Under the pieces are notes generated by a model that did no database searches, was not told where the DNA came from, and saw only the letters and a program-made list of their open reading frames with translations. The translations under genes were made by a program, and so were the position numbers. This document shows, piece after piece, positions 56,307 to 64,000 of a DNA stretch of 64,000 bases (the stretch's first letter is position 1; every line of letters starts with the position of its first letter). Origin of the DNA: Desulfobulbus elongatus DSM 2908 (lineage in GTDB: Bacteria > Desulfobacterota > Desulfobulbia > Desulfobulbales > Desulfobulbaceae); assembly GCF_000621145.1 (NCBI RefSeq), contig NZ_JHZB01000003.1, forward strand, positions 124,001-188,000, read 5' to 3'.

Positions 56307-56626
56307 ATAAGATTATAAAAGCGAAGTGGTATGGAAAATAATTTTATAGTTGCGAGATCGTGAACGATGGAGGGAGAGAGCTGCTTTCTTGTAACTGTGT
56401 GTAATGGATAAATAAATATTAATTTCTCCTGCTGGCAGATTTCTTGCTATGGCGAACGGCAAGGCCTCTGCCGGAAACAGATGTTTCCTTTCCCCGTGAT
56501 GCTGACCGCATCTCCCCTTACCGGACATATCGTTTCGGACACACGACAAGGCCTTGTTTGTACGTAAAATCAGCCTGGGAAACCGGGAAACGACCGTTTT
56601 CAAACGACAGGAGTGTTGAAGGCATC
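56307..56626. other. Leader region of the minor-pilin operon
   Basis: 320 bases between the regulator and fimT. AT-rich at the start. It contains the sigma54 promoter and a leader of about 165 bases. Confidence 0.5.
56433..56448 (+). promoter_or_regulatory. Sigma54 promoter of the minor-pilin operon
   Basis: TGGCAGATTTCTTGCT gives GG at 56434-56435 and GC at 56446-56447, ten bases between, with perfect TTGCT. Transcription would begin near 56459 and read fimT-pilW-pilV-pilX-pilY1. It lies directly after the gene of a sigma54 response regulator. Confidence 0.75.
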
Positions 56627-57151
56627 ATGAAGGACCACCCAACAATCAGCAGGATGCCCGGCGGGTTCACCCTGGTGGAATTGATGACCGTGATCGCCAT
56701 CCTCTCGGTGCTCGCCGCCGTTGCCTACCCCTTGATCAATGCCTCGCTGCCCAAATACCGCCTGCGTGCCGCCGCTCGGGAACTGGTGATCGATTTCAAG
56801 AGGGCCAAGGTCGAGGCCATCAAGCGGAATCGAAACGTGCTGATCCAGTTCACGCCTGTTGCCGCTCCGGCAGTCGGCGGTTCGTACACACTCTGCGCCG
56901 ATGACAACGGCAACAACGCTTGCGATGCCGGCGAAACAATAATCTCCCAGGTTGCCATGCCAAAGGGCGTTCGCTTGCGGGAACCAGACGGAGGATCTGC
57001 AGAAGGGAATAAATTCCCAAATAATACTGCGGGATACAATGGGCGCGGTCTGCCGTGGAATAATCAATTGGGTTCTATCATCATGACTACTGCCGACACA
57101 TCGAGATGGTATAGAATCTCTCTGTCAATGAGCGGCGCTGTTAATATGTAA
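56627..57151 (+). CDS. fimT: Minor pilin FimT/GspH-like
   Basis: 174 aa from ATG 56627. Prepilin signal cut at G|FTLVELMTVIAILSVLAAVAYP. The C-terminal part has the GspH/FimT domain (FKRAKVEAIKRNRNVLIQF, CADDNGNNACDAGE, ending with SRWYRISLSMSGAV). Two Cys are in the CADDNGNNAC stretch. Minor pilins of this kind prime pilus assembly and, in some species, bind DNA. First gene of the operon. Confidence 0.85.
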   Translation: MKDHPTISRMPGGFTLVELMTVIAILSVLAAVAYPLINASLPKYRLRAAARELVIDFKRAKVEAIKRNRNVLIQFTPVAAPAVGGSYTLCADDNGNNACDAGETIISQVAMPKGVRLREPDGGSAEGNKFPNNTAGYNGRGLPWNNQLGSIIMTTADTSRWYRISLSMSGAVNM

Positions 57152-57197
57152 TACGATGATTATGCGTACAAAATTGACTTGTAAGGCTTCGTTTGCG

Positions 57198-57878
57198 ATG
57201 ATGAATCGGACCGACATGGATCGATTGAGGCAACAAAAAGGGTTTACCCTGGTCGAACTGATGATCGCCATGCTTGTCGGCGGCGTGGTGATGGCGGCGG
57301 TCATGACGTCCTTCCTGTCCCAGCACGAAACCTATCTCGCCCAGGACGAGGTCGTGGAGATGCAGCAGAACGCCCGGGTGGCCATGGATATGCTGACCCG
57401 CGACATTCGCACCATCGGCTACGATCCCGGTGGCGATTTGGGCGCGGAACTCACAACCTTGGGTATTCAGGGAGATGGTACAGCCTCAATTCTTACCTTT
57501 ACCCGCGACGATGGTACGGGTGTGCTGGAAACAATCGAATACTCTCTTTTTGACGCCTATGTCACAACGGGACGGAATGATGGCAAGGTGGACGATTTGG
57601 CGCGAGAGGAGGATGGTGGGGGCAGACAGGTTGTCGCTGAAAACATCAGCCAGCTCGAATTCCGCTACCTCGACGAAGATGGCGATCCGACCAACACGTT
57701 GAGCGGTGTCCGTGCCATCCAGGTTTCGATGATGGTGCAGGCCACCAACCCGGCAACCAAATCGCCACCCCCGCCGCGAACCTATACCACCCCTTCCGGG
57801 GCCACCTGGACTTCGGACAACGGCTATCGAAGTCTTTTCCTGACTTCAACCGTCCACTGCAGAAACCTCGGTTTATGA
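57198..57878 (+). CDS. pilW: Minor pilin PilW
   Basis: 226 aa from ATG 57198 (a frame from 57156 would give an unusually long leader). Prepilin leader then G|FTLVELMIAMLVGGVVMAAV, followed by a helix with QNARVAMDMLTRDIRTIGYDPGG, which is the PilW hallmark. The C-terminal part has VAENISQLEFRYLDEDGDPT. Works with PilV, PilX, FimT and PilY1 as a pilus-tip priming complex. The stop overlaps the pilV start (ATGA). Confidence 0.87.
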   Translation: MMNRTDMDRLRQQKGFTLVELMIAMLVGGVVMAAVMTSFLSQHETYLAQDEVVEMQQNARVAMDMLTRDIRTIGYDPGGDLGAELTTLGIQGDGTASILTFTRDDGTGVLETIEYSLFDAYVTTGRNDGKVDDLAREEDGGGRQVVAENISQLEFRYLDEDGDPTNTLSGVRAIQVSMMVQATNPATKSPPPPRTYTTPSGATWTSDNGYRSLFLTSTVHCRNLGL

Positions 57879-58339
57879 ACATGAAAACACGATCTTGGAA
57901 GGATGCCGCCGCCTCGCAGGAAGGTTTTACCCTCATCGAGGTGCTCATCGCCATTGCGCTACTGACCATCGGCATCTTTGCCGCCGGTACCATGCAGCTC
58001 AGCGCGCTCAGTGGGAATTCACAGGCAAAACAGCTCCTCCACTCAGTCGTTTGGGGAGGAGATCGGCTCGAAGGACTGATGGGCAAGCCCTACGACGATA
58101 CGGAGTTGCAAGAAAAAAAAGATAAATCAATCGTTGTCGCCGGGCTGGATTATACGGATGTCGGCGCCAACACCGCCGATTACAGCGAAGTCGTCGACCC
58201 GAATTTCACGGTTTTCTGGAACGTCGCGGACGATTACCCGATTTTTGGCTGCAAGACGATCCGGGTGATCGTCAGGCGAACCGATCAGGGGATCGCGAAG
58301 ACCATGATCATGGATTTCGTCAAAATGAACTCCATCTGA
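57875..58339 (+). CDS. pilV: Minor pilin PilV
   Basis: 154 aa. Prepilin leader ending QEG|FTLIEVLIAIALLTIGIFAAGTMQ, the form typical of PilV (Ile at +7, Leu-rich helix). The rest is a compact globular part with YDDTELQEKK and FWNVADDYPIFGCKTIRVIVRR. Translationally coupled to pilW. Confidence 0.87.
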   Translation: MNMKTRSWKDAAASQEGFTLIEVLIAIALLTIGIFAAGTMQLSALSGNSQAKQLLHSVVWGGDRLEGLMGKPYDDTELQEKKDKSIVVAGLDYTDVGANTADYSEVVDPNFTVFWNVADDYPIFGCKTIRVIVRRTDQGIAKTMIMDFVKMNSI

Positions 58340-58383
58340 CGCGCGGTGCCATACCTGCGCAGAACAACATTCCTTGGGAAACC

Positions 58384-59007
58384 ATGAACAACGAAAACGG
58401 ATTTGTCCTCGTCGGCGCTCTGCTGATCATGACGCTGCTGGTGCTCATCGGCATCTCGGCCACCACCAGTTCAGTCCTTGAATTGCAAATATCCGGGGCC
58501 GACCGCATTCATGCGGAAACCTTCTATCAGGCCGATTCCGGGACACAGATTGCCGTGCGCCTCATCGAGGAAAGTCTGGGGGCGACGGAAGGGTTTACCA
58601 ATCTCACATCGGACGGTGGTTTTGATGTCTTGAAAGATCCTGACCCCGACATTGCCAACAGCACCATTGTCATCGGGACCAAGGATTTATGGAGAAACGA
58701 AGGAGTGCCCGACGAACCAACGGACGCTGACCGCGACATCGCCTATTTTCCCGAGGGATTCAATCCGGCGGCCGCTGATGCGAGCCTGCGGACCAATGTA
58801 ACGCTTGCAGGGTTGACGACTACGGTGGAGGGCGAGGGCCTGCAAATGGTGGCGGGATACGAAGGCAAGGGCAAAGGGACCGCCGGCGGTGGCGGCAAGA
58901 TCACCTATACCATACATTCCAGACACTTCGGCAGATCGAACAGCGAAACCAATATTCAGGTCGCGTGGCTGCATGTGATTGGTCTTGAACTGGAAGGCCG
59001 GTATTAA
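58384..59007 (+). CDS. pilX: Minor pilin PilX-like
   Basis: 207 aa. Very short leader (MNNENG|FVLVGALLIMTLLVLIGISATTSS) in the PilX manner; mature Glu5 is missing, as is normal for PilX/GspK-type tip subunits. Next comes ELQISGADRIHAETFYQADSG, the PilX-N motif. Polymers would use it at the tip. It is 43 bases upstream of pilY1. Confidence 0.83.
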   Translation: MNNENGFVLVGALLIMTLLVLIGISATTSSVLELQISGADRIHAETFYQADSGTQIAVRLIEESLGATEGFTNLTSDGGFDVLKDPDPDIANSTIVIGTKDLWRNEGVPDEPTDADRDIAYFPEGFNPAAADASLRTNVTLAGLTTTVEGEGLQMVAGYEGKGKGTAGGGGKITYTIHSRHFGRSNSETNIQVAWLHVIGLELEGRY

Positions 59008-59049
59008 CGGCCGGATTGATTGCGGATGGAGCATAGATAAGGAGAAAGA

Positions 59050-62000
59050 ATGAAAGCTGCACGAGGTTTGCTGCAAACAATAGCCGTGTTGAGTCTGTTC
59101 GCCATGGGGCTGATTCCGGCCCGGTCATCGGCCGAGGTCTCCGCGTATACCAATAGCAATTTCGCGAGCATTCCGATCAACCTGACCAGCAGCGACGTCG
59201 CTCCGCTGGTGATGCTCAACGCCTCGCGGGATCATCAATTATCCTACAAGGCCTACACCGATTATGCCGACCTCGACAGCAACGGCGAGCCGGAGACGAC
59301 CTACACCGATACCATCGAATATTACGGCTATTTCGACACCAAGAAATGCTACACCTACAGCACCGGCTACAACCGTTTTGTTCCGGCCGCACTCGCTACC
59401 GGAACGAACGGCCATTATTGCTCGGGGCAATGGAGTGGCAACTTCCTCAACTGGGCCACCATGACCCGCATGGATGTGGTACGGAAACTGCTGTATGGCG
59501 GCAAGCGTTCCACCGATGAGAGCAATCTGACCGTGCTCGAACGCCAGTATCTCCCCATGGATGCCCATGCCTTTGCCAAATATTACAACGGCAGCGACAT
59601 CAACCAGTTGACGCCGTTCACCGGCATTGCCACCACCCCGCCACAAGCATCCAGTTCGAGTTCCGTTTCCATAACTGCCAACGCTGATAGAACGTTCAAC
59701 ACTTCGCTTTCGGCTCAGCTTGGCGACCAGATCAAGGTGTTCAGAACCGATTACGAATCCACCCATTGGATGATCGGTGGGGTGAAAAGTGTCGATAGCG
59801 GAAAAATCACCATTACCATTCCTGCCGGCGGTTCTCAAGGCAGTGGTAGTTACAGCAAATGGACCTTGCAGAACCTGAGCCGAACCGGCATCTCTTTTTG
59901 CAACCTGACAAAAGGCGCCACATCCGGGAGCAATCAATACTCCCAAACCAATACCAACCCGCCGCTTATCCGCGTGGCCGAGGGTAACTTCGCTCTCTGG
60001 AGCGCCAATGAAAACCACCAGTGTTATTGGTCTGGAGAAAAATCCAACCTGCAAAGCAGTTTTGGAGGGTTCAGGAGTAACGGAAATAAGTCCTATTTGT
60101 CTGGACTCGATGCCAGCGCCGAAAATCCTTCCCAAACCGATCATGGTTTGGGCGCGGGCAGCGGCAAGGGTGAATATGTCGTTCGCATCGAAGTTGCCAA
60201 TAAGGACTGGCTCGGCCAGGAGAAGTATAAAAAATACGGTTCCACCTATAAACCCATCGGTCTTTTGCAGGTGTACGGAGAGACCGACCAGATCTACTTC
60301 GGCCTGATGACCGGATCCTACGCCAAGAATGTCTCCGGCGGCGTGCTGCGCAAAAATATCAGCAGCTTTGCCAACGAGGTCGACAGCGCTAATGGAGCCT
60401 TCAAAGACGTTGACGGGATTGTGCACAATTTCGACAGATTGCGAATGTACGGCTATAACTATGCCTCAGGGACATATATCGAAAACGACGCATGCAACTA
60501 TCAGCAGACCGGATTCGTCCTCTCGGGCGGGTCTAATGCTCAAGGATATCCGGCTAACCAGGGAAATTGCAGCACCTGGGGCAACCCGATGTCCGAAATC
60601 TATCTGGAATCGCTCCGGTATTTGGCCGGGAAAACAGCTAGTTCATCGTACACATACGGAACTGGCACCACCAAGGACAAGACCTTGGGATTGACCGTGG
60701 CCTCGTGGTCCGACCCGCTTTCACAGACAAATTACTGCGCGCCGATCAATGTCCTCAATTTCAACGCCAGTGTTTCCGGGTACGACGGCGATCAGATGAC
60801 GGGTTGGACGGATATATGCTCCTCCAAAACCGCAGCCGCCTTGACCAGCGAAGTCGGCGTGGGTGAATCCCTGGATGCAGCGGGAACAAATTGGTTCGTC
60901 GGCAGCAATGGCGTGACCGACAACGAACTATGCACCGGCAAGTCGATCGGCTCCGGTTTCGGCTCCTTTGCCGGTTTGTGCCCCGAGGCCCCGACGCAGC
61001 AGGGGACCTATCTGCTCTCCGGCCTGGCCTATTACGCCAATACCAACCGCATCCGCACCGACCTGACCGTGCATCCATCGAGGGAAGACTCGCGTGATCT
61101 CATGGTCAGCACCTACGGCATTGCCCTGGCCACCAATGTGCCCAAAATCGAAGTGTCGGTTGGGGACAAAAAGGTCACCATCCTGCCGGCGTACCGGCTC
61201 AACGTGAACAACCGCGTCGGCGGCGGTACCCTGGTCGATTTCAAAATCATCGAGCAGACCGAAACCTACGGGAAATTTTACGTCAACTGGGAAGACAGTG
61301 AGATGGGGGGCGACTATGACCAGGATATGTGGGGCACCATTGAATATACGGTGAGCGGCAATCAGATCACGATCACCACCGACGCGGTCTCCGCCTCCAC
61401 CTCCAACCCCCAGGGATTTGGCTACGTCATCAGTGGTACTAACAAGGATGGCGCACATTTCCATTCCGGTATCTATAACTTCTACTACACCGACTCGACC
61501 GGCGTGGCCGGGTGCAGCAATTGCGTGGTGGACGACGCGGCAACATCGGTTACCTATACCGTGACCGGTTCCTCGGCCGGCCTGCTTGAGGATCCCCTCT
61601 GGTATGCCGCCAAGTGGGGCGGATTCATTGATAGCAACAACGACGGCAAGCCTGACAAGCAGGAAGAGTGGGACGAAACCAACAATAGCACCGGGGCTTC
61701 GGGCAGCGACGGCCTTCCGGACAATTATTTTTATGCGTCCAATCCGCTACAGCTCGAAAACGCGCTCAACAGAGTTTTTCTTGATATCCTCAAACGTGCT
61801 TCTTCGGGAACGGCGGCCGCGGTGGTTTCCAACAACGTCAGCGGGGTGGGCGCGCTGTACCAGGCGTTTTACGAGCCGGTGCGCCAGGACGCCGCCAACA
61901 ACAAGGTTTCCTGGCTGGGCACGGTGCAGGCGCTCTGGCTGGACAGCTACGGCTACATGCGCGAAGACAATGGCGATGCCAAGCTCGGAGGATACAATAC

Positions 62001-64000
62001 CGATCCGGTGATCGAACTCTATTATGACGATACAGCCAACAGGACCAAAATTAGGCGGTATACCAGCACCAGGGACGACGAATACACGCCGCATTACATG
62101 CAGGGCAAGGTAACCGCCTATGATGCCGCCACTGGCAGCGTCACCTTTACGGTCAAGGAGATGAGCGGCACGGTGCATGCCACGTTCAACAATTGGACCG
62201 TCTACAATCTCACCACCGGCGACAGTGGCAGCAGTTCGACGGACGCGACCATGCTCGCGGTCGCCGATCCCCCTACGGCCACAACCGTCACGGTTGCGCC
62301 AACCTCAAACTGGCTCAAGGTAGGCGACACGATCATGATCGCCCACTTTGAATTCACCACCGACGACCTGGAAAAAGCCAATACCCTGTGGAACGCGAGG
62401 AAGCAATTGAGCCAGATCGCAACTCCCGAGACGCAAAGGGCTTTTGGAGGCACGGCTGATACGGGCCGATTCGTCAAAACCTGGATCGACACGAATGGCA
62501 ATCACGTTGTGGATGCCGGGGAGTTCGTCAATTTCGACAACGCATCCATCGGTTCCGCCAACTTCGGTTTTTTTGACGTAGCCACGGCAGCCGAAGCGAA
62601 AAATATCGTCGATTATATTCGAGGCAAGGAAATCAGTGGCTATCGCAACCGGACCATCGATTATGACGGCGACGGCACTACCGAGGTCATCCGTTTGGGG
62701 GACGTGGTCAACTCCACGCCCACCATCGTTGGCTCGCCCCAGGAAGGATTCGACCTTCTGTATAGGGATGCCTCCTATGCTGTCTTCAAAAAGCAGTATA
62801 CCAAACGGCGGCAGGTGCTCTATGTCGGCAGCAATGACGGCCTGTTGCATGCGTTCAACGGTGGCTTCTACGATTCGAAAACGAAAGCCTTTCTGGTCAA
62901 TGGTACTGACCACAAAGGAATTGCCGCGACACAACATCCGCTGGGGGCGGAAATATGGGCTTATGCTCCCATGAATCTTCTCCCCCATCTCAAATGGCTC
63001 ACGAAAAACGACTATCAGCATGTCTACTACGTCGACGGCAAACCCAAGGTCTTTGATGCCAAAATTTTTACGGAGGATTCCGACCATCCCGAGGGATGGG
63101 GTACGGTGCTGGTTGTCGGCATGCGATTTGGTGGTGGTGCGATGACGGTGGACACCAAAGCGGACGGTCTGTCTTCCGACACCGATCCCGATGACAACAG
63201 GGAGTTCCGCTCCGCCTACATCGTCATGGATATCACCAATCCCGAAGTCGAACCCAAGCTGCTGGCCGAGATTCAGGTCCCCGACGGGAGTTTCAGCACC
63301 CCTTACCCCGCTGTTTTTGCGGTAAAGGATAAAGATTCGGCAGCGGATGCCAACAAATGGTTTCTCGTCTTCGGTTCCGGACCCAATGACCTGGCTACGG
63401 CGGGCAGCACCGGCAACGCCAAATTGTTTGTCTTCGATCTCGATGAAATTGCCATGCCGGGTTCCAGCGGCAGCGCAACCACCCTCAGCAATTGCGCGAA
63501 GGAGCAGGTTGGCACCAGTGGCTCGATGTATATTCTTTCCTGCGACACCGGAGTTGCGCAAAGTATGGTCGGCGATCCGGTGAGCGTTGACTGGAATCTG
63601 GATTACAAGGCCGACGGCGTCTATTTCGGAACGGCCGGCGATGACAAGGCCGACAGCGGACGCCTGATGCGCCTGGATGTCAAGAGTGAGAGCAATCCCG
63701 ATAACTGGATCGCTCCGACTACGGTTATCGACGTTGCCCAGCCCGTACTGGCTGCGCCCACACCGGCTCAGGACCCGGACGATCAGAAATGGATTTTTTT
63801 CGGTACCGGACGGTTTCTCGTTTCCGATGATCAATCGAGTATCGCCACCCAGTCGATCTATGGGGTGAAAGACTCCGGGACGGAAGTGGCAAAGACCACC
63901 CTACTCGATACGAGCGATGTGGCTGTGGAAACCAATGGCAACCTGACCGGTGTGTATGGCGTCTCGACCTTTAAGGCTCTGAACACCGAAATGTCTAAAG
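59050..64000 (+). CDS. pilY1: PilY1-type pilus tip adhesin (C-terminus beyond window)
   Basis: 1650 codons in the window, open at the right edge. Start ATG 59050 after AAGGAGAAAG; signal peptide about 1-29. The N-terminal half has no MIDAS (DxSxS) motif, so no von Willebrand A domain is seen. The PilC/PilY1 beta-propeller begins around residue 1220, with LGDVVNSTPTIVGSP, YVGSNDGLLHAFNGG (about 1258) and LPHLKWLTKNDYQHVYYVDG. Acid-rich Ca2+-site candidates: DSNNDGKPDKQEEWD (from D861) and DTNGNHVVDAGEF (from D1147). PilY1 caps the pilus and controls its retraction and adhesion through Ca2+. Confidence 0.93.
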   Translation, partial: MKAARGLLQTIAVLSLFAMGLIPARSSAEVSAYTNSNFASIPINLTSSDVAPLVMLNASRDHQLSYKAYTDYADLDSNGEPETTYTDTIEYYGYFDTKKCYTYSTGYNRFVPAALATGTNGHYCSGQWSGNFLNWATMTRMDVVRKLLYGGKRSTDESNLTVLERQYLPMDAHAFAKYYNGSDINQLTPFTGIATTPPQASSSSSVSITANADRTFNTSLSAQLGDQIKVFRTDYESTHWMIGGVKSVDSGKITITIPAGGSQGSGSYSKWTLQNLSRTGISFCNLTKGATSGSNQYSQTNTNPPLIRVAEGNFALWSANENHQCYWSGEKSNLQSSFGGFRSNGNKSYLSGLDASAENPSQTDHGLGAGSGKGEYVVRIEVANKDWLGQEKYKKYGSTYKPIGLLQVYGETDQIYFGLMTGSYAKNVSGGVLRKNISSFANEVDSANGAFKDVDGIVHNFDRLRMYGYNYASGTYIENDACNYQQTGFVLSGGSNAQGYPANQGNCSTWGNPMSEIYLESLRYLAGKTASSSYTYGTGTTKDKTLGLTVASWSDPLSQTNYCAPINVLNFNASVSGYDGDQMTGWTDICSSKTAAALTSEVGVGESLDAAGTNWFVGSNGVTDNELCTGKSIGSGFGSFAGLCPEAPTQQGTYLLSGLAYYANTNRIRTDLTVHPSREDSRDLMVSTYGIALATNVPKIEVSVGDKKVTILPAYRLNVNNRVGGGTLVDFKIIEQTETYGKFYVNWEDSEMGGDYDQDMWGTIEYTVSGNQITITTDAVSASTSNPQGFGYVISGTNKDGAHFHSGIYNFYYTDSTGVAGCSNCVVDDAATSVTYTVTGSSAGLLEDPLWYAAKWGGFIDSNNDGKPDKQEEWDETNNSTGASGSDGLPDNYFYASNPLQLENALNRVFLDILKRASSGTAAAVVSNNVSGVGALYQAFYEPVRQDAANNKVSWLGTVQALWLDSYGYMREDNGDAKLGGYNTDPVIELYYDDTANRTKIRRYTSTRDDEYTPHYMQGKVTAYDAATGSVTFTVKEMSGTVHATFNNWTVYNLTTGDSGSSSTDATMLAVADPPTATTVTVAPTSNWLKVGDTIMIAHFEFTTDDLEKANTLWNARKQLSQIATPETQRAFGGTADTGRFVKTWIDTNGNHVVDAGEFVNFDNASIGSANFGFFDVATAAEAKNIVDYIRGKEISGYRNRTIDYDGDGTTEVIRLGDVVNSTPTIVGSPQEGFDLLYRDASYAVFKKQYTKRRQVLYVGSNDGLLHAFNGGFYDSKTKAFLVNGTDHKGIAATQHPLGAEIWAYAPMNLLPHLKWLTKNDYQHVYYVDGKPKVFDAKIFTEDSDHPEGWGTVLVVGMRFGGGAMTVDTKADGLSSDTDPDDNREFRSAYIVMDITNPEVEPKLLAEIQVPDGSFSTPYPAVFAVKDKDSAADANKWFLVFGSGPNDLATAGSTGNAKLFVFDLDEIAMPGSSGSATTLSNCAKEQVGTSGSMYILSCDTGVAQSMVGDPVSVDWNLDYKADGVYFGTAGDDKADSGRLMRLDVKSESNPDNWIAPTTVIDVAQPVLAAPTPAQDPDDQKWIFFGTGRFLVSDDQSSIATQSIYGVKDSGTEVAKTTLLDTSDVAVETNGNLTGVYGVSTFKALNTEMSK

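Overview
The window looks like chromosome from a GC-rich, Gram-negative, anaerobic, motile bacterium of the sulfate-reducer type, most likely Desulfobacterota near the Desulfobulbales. This is inferred from gene content: heavy use of sigma54, PsrC/NrfD membrane subunits, a c7-type multihaem cytochrome, an NfnAB-type transhydrogenase, a glutaconate-type CoA-transferase, and a Geobacter/Myxococcus-like type IV pilus locus. No rRNA, tRNA or CRISPR array was seen.

Layout. 1-10681 (minus strand) is a flagellar basal-body and export operon read as TPR protein, flgB, flgC, fliE, fliF, fliG, fliH, fliI, fliJ, motE-like, fliK (fliK runs off the left edge). A strong -24/-12 promoter lies in front of it. 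10929-17887 is a signalling block: a CheA-like kinase, a CheY-like receiver, two single-domain CheX-like proteins, a fusion of two CheX-like domains with a dead receiver (with its own sigma54 promoter), a FleQ-like sigma54 activator without a receiver domain, and a cyclic-nucleotide-binding protein. 18069-20424 holds a secreted thermonuclease and FtsH.

21259-30170 is the most unusual region: a redox locus with two paralogous modules, each read as small single-TM protein, NrfD-type membrane subunit, hairpin, MerR regulator with a CX5CX7C cysteine set. Between them lie a four-PAS sigma54 activator with CX3C motifs in three PAS domains, a Tat-exported 4x[4Fe-4S] protein and a hexahaem cytochrome. 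The second module has a consensus sigma54 promoter with two upstream dyads. No catalytic molybdopterin subunit is present.

30870-37510 is an acyl-CoA operon (crotonase, thiolase, polytopic membrane protein of unknown function, acyl-CoA dehydrogenase, two CoA-transferase subunits), facing nfnAB across a shared terminator. 40274-42663 encodes a DD-carboxypeptidase and an exported MsrAB fusion. 42706-47500 is a thiSGHFEC operon under a TPP riboswitch with its own terminator. Then come nfuA-like and SleB-like genes, an StbDE toxin-antitoxin pair beside clustered palindromic repeats, and a type IV pilus locus: a PilHI-like ABC transporter, pilin, a PilSR-like two-component system, and a minor-pilin operon (fimT, pilW, pilV, pilX, pilY1) behind a consensus sigma54 promoter. 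pilY1 runs off the right edge.

A common thread is sigma54 control: convincing -24/-12 elements precede the flagellar operon, the CheX fusion, the second NrfD module and the minor-pilin operon, and three sigma54 activators are encoded here.
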